14,328 nucleotides of DNA from Candidatus Njordarchaeota archaeon (GTDB lineage Archaea > Asgardarchaeota > Njordarchaeia > Njordarchaeales > JAHKLH01): positions 1 to 14,328 of the forward strand of contig JAHKLH010000020.1 of assembly GCA_029856635.1 (NCBI GenBank), read 5' to 3'. A program made the position numbers and the translations under genes. The notes beneath the pieces are model-generated. The model made no database searches, was not told the origin of the DNA, and saw nothing but the letters and a program-made list of their open reading frames with translations. Within the stretch, counting starts at the first letter, position 1. Each line of letters opens with the position of its first letter. This document shows, piece after piece, positions 12,602 through 14,328 of this stretch.

Positions 12602-12829
12602 ATGAAAGGATCGTCTCTCATTGACATATTATTTTAACTTAGATTCCCAAGCTTTTGGTTTAAAAGGATGTAACAGTTTGCTCATAGGAATACTGTCCTT
12701 CGCTATGCCATGAATTCCTGAATTAATCTCTTGTGTCAATTAATCCATTGGTTAATCGACGTGAACATTTGACGTTTATCTATTATTGCAGTGAATTAGG
12801 ACTATTTTGCATGTGATTCAAAGATTGAG
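12602..12829. other. Intergenic stretch, nothing recognised
   Basis: About 230 AT-rich bases between the tRNA-Tyr terminator and the end of the ligase gene. No open frame, stable hairpin or repeat was found by eye. It probably holds the 3' end of the ligase transcript. Confidence 0.35.
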
Positions 12830-14266
12830 TTATGTCATCTTCTTCACTATATATTGAATAACTTTGGGCGTTTTTCTGTATTTCAGTGCTCTCTCATTGG
12901 GTAGTATCTCATAGATTTCTTTTATGAAATTTGGATTAACGATGTTCTCGTATTCAAGATTATGAGCAGCGACAAACGATCGTAATGTTGTCGTTGGTCC
13001 TTTCTTTCTTATTTCTGCTAAAATTTTTTCTACGTCTATTTTCTTCTCGGAGTATATCAAAATCTTAGCTTTGAGTCCGTAATCTTTTACAAAAATAAAG
13101 AAGCGAATCTTTGGGTATAAGTTACTAATGAATTCGCAAAGGAGCATGTAGTTTAATGGCATTCCAGCGGTTCTTACTATTGTGCCATATAGTCCTGAGA
13201 CTTGTTCATTGATAGCGGAGGAAAAACCTAGGTCAATTCGTGATTCAATTCTGCCTACTGGGTAGATTTTTGGTGGAAAAACGTTTGGGTCTTTTACTTC
13301 TATTATGTCTTTGAGACCAGCATAGTTTATTAGCAGGTAATCCCTTAAACTTGTTAAAACAATATAGCCCATGTCTCCTTTTTTAGCTTTCCAAATAGGG
13401 GTTAATTTTTCTTCTATTTCGATGTCTTCCTCTTTTATTTTAACTCTCTGAATATATGAAATTTGAACGTCTGGATATACTGTTAATTTATCATAGCCTT
13501 CTCCTTTATCTGATGCGGCTATTATTCCAAGGACTTCTGATGCACCATACATGTTAAAACAATCCCTCATTTGTAGTCCTTTCTCATTTAAAAATATATT
13601 AATAGCTTTCACCAAGGCGCCGGTGATAACATCACCAGTTAATGTAATGTCGAGTTCTTTCTTGAAATAATCAGATGGAATATTTTCAAACAAGGGATAT
13701 ATATGTGCTAATAATGTTGTTACGACACTTACTTTGATTTTGGGTTTTCTCTTCCCTAAAACTTCTGGTAGAGTTAAATGATCTGTTGCTCCTCCTCCTG
13801 CTCTAATTATACGCATTGCTATTTCAAAGTATTGGCCACTTGTGTATTTCATACCAGTTGATACAAATAAAATATCCTTCTCCGCTAGCTTGTTTCTAAT
13901 GTAAAATCTAAAACATTTAAAAAGCTCCCAAAAATCATCAGAAGTAAATGGTATTACTTTTGGTTTCGCGGTCGTTCCAGCTGATATTGATTTGCCAAGG
14001 ATTCTTTTTTTAAAATTCAATTTTGGCACTGCACGCAATATTGGTAAATTTGGAAGTTCATCTAGTTCCTTGATTCTGCTTATTCCGTAAAATTCTTTGT
14101 TCCAAGGATAAGTTAATCTTTCATTGAGCTTATTTATCCAATACTCCTTCCATTCTTTAAACCCCCAATTCTTTACGGTTTGCTCCCATTGGTAAGCCAT
14201 ATTGTAGATTTTTCGCCCATATTTTCGTTCAAAGAAGAAGAATTTTATTTTTTGAAATAATGACAT
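12830..14266 (-). CDS. PaaK-like adenylate-forming acid-CoA ligase
   Basis: Member of the phenylacetate-CoA ligase (PaaK-like) branch of AMP-forming enzymes, which activate a carboxylic acid with ATP. Motifs in order: P-loop-like SISAGTTAKPKVIPF (~93-107), TSGQYFEIAMRIIRAGGG (142-159), the acyl-adenylate motif MYGASEVLG (239-247), LLINYAGLKDII (311-322) with the ribose-binding Asp, and VGRIESRIDLG (337-347). The C-terminal subdomain ends KYRKTPKVIQYIVKK, with a candidate catalytic Lys. At 478 residues it is longer than PaaK (~430); the extra is an N-terminal helical segment rich in Trp, Lys and Phe. ATG 14266 has GGGAA upstream. No pathway partner is adjacent, so the substrate is unknown. Confidence 0.82.
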   Translation of the reverse strand: MSLFQKIKFFFFERKYGRKIYNMAYQWEQTVKNWGFKEWKEYWINKLNERLTYPWNKEFYGISRIKELDELPNLPILRAVPKLNFKKRILGKSISAGTTAKPKVIPFTSDDFWELFKCFRFYIRNKLAEKDILFVSTGMKYTSGQYFEIAMRIIRAGGGATDHLTLPEVLGKRKPKIKVSVVTTLLAHIYPLFENIPSDYFKKELDITLTGDVITGALVKAINIFLNEKGLQMRDCFNMYGASEVLGIIAASDKGEGYDKLTVYPDVQISYIQRVKIKEEDIEIEEKLTPIWKAKKGDMGYIVLTSLRDYLLINYAGLKDIIEVKDPNVFPPKIYPVGRIESRIDLGFSSAINEQVSGLYGTIVRTAGMPLNYMLLCEFISNLYPKIRFFIFVKDYGLKAKILIYSEKKIDVEKILAEIRKKGPTTTLRSFVAAHNLEYENIVNPNFIKEIYEILPNERALKYRKTPKVIQYIVKKMT

Positions 14267-14328
14267 TTTTTATTCCCTATATATTCTACTTTTAATTAAA
14301 TTGTTTCGTATAGGAATTTACAACACTA

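Noticed and set aside
1..14328. CRISPR arrays, insertion sequences or transposase genes.
   Set aside because: No regularly spaced repeats, terminal inverted repeats or transposase motifs were seen on either strand.

Overview
This 14.3-kb window is archaeal. It holds eukaryote-type ribosomal proteins (L31e, L39e, S19e), PDCD5, prefoldin beta, the KEOPS subunit Pcc1, a Brix protein, Gar1, an archaeal 7S SRP RNA, C1:G72 tRNA-Tyr with a bulge-helix-bulge intron, and TATA-box promoters with purine-rich Shine-Dalgarno (SD) sites. Protein genes are AT-rich while the SRP RNA and both tRNAs are very GC-rich. That contrast, plus a PaREP1-family gene, suggests a thermophile. A Vps4-type AAA ATPase followed directly by a protein that reads as Vps25 (ESCRT-II) points to an Asgard-like lineage; this placement is inference.

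Layout. (1) Positions 1-519, plus strand: a GINS (Gins51/Gins15-type) replication subunit whose frame is broken by one in-frame TAA. (2) Positions 516-5135, minus strand: ten co-directional genes for ribosome and RNA biology: cyclophilin-like protein, gar1, brix, pcc1, prefoldin beta, a DHH phosphoesterase, then rps19e, pdcd5, rpl39e and rpl31e. The last four probably also have their own promoter. (3) Positions 5296-5844, minus: a ribbon-helix-helix-like protein divergent from the SRP RNA at 5953-6300. (4) Positions 6441-8849, plus: dCTP deaminase, Vps4/CdvC with an N-terminal MIT domain, and the Vps25-like tandem winged-helix protein; the Vps4 stop abuts the Vps25-like start. (5) Positions 8857-10103: a decayed second copy of the 3' end of rps12, a PaREP1 gene frameshifted near its C-terminus, and intact rps12 (minus). 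(6) Positions 10390-11451: tRNA-Gln(CUG) and PRPP synthetase. (7) Positions 11464-12055, minus: a DUF433/DUF5615 toxin-antitoxin-like pair. (8) Positions 12071-12829: mostly non-coding, containing tRNA-Tyr(GUA) with a 50-nt intron. (9) Positions 12830-14266, minus: a PaaK-like adenylate-forming ligase.

The most notable unit is the Vps4-Vps25 pair. Vps4 disassembles ESCRT-III polymers and Vps25 recruits or nucleates them, so the two may form the ends of one membrane-remodelling pathway whose ESCRT-III filament proteins are encoded outside this window. The second notable feature is the rps12 3'-end duplication that flanks the PaREP1 gene.
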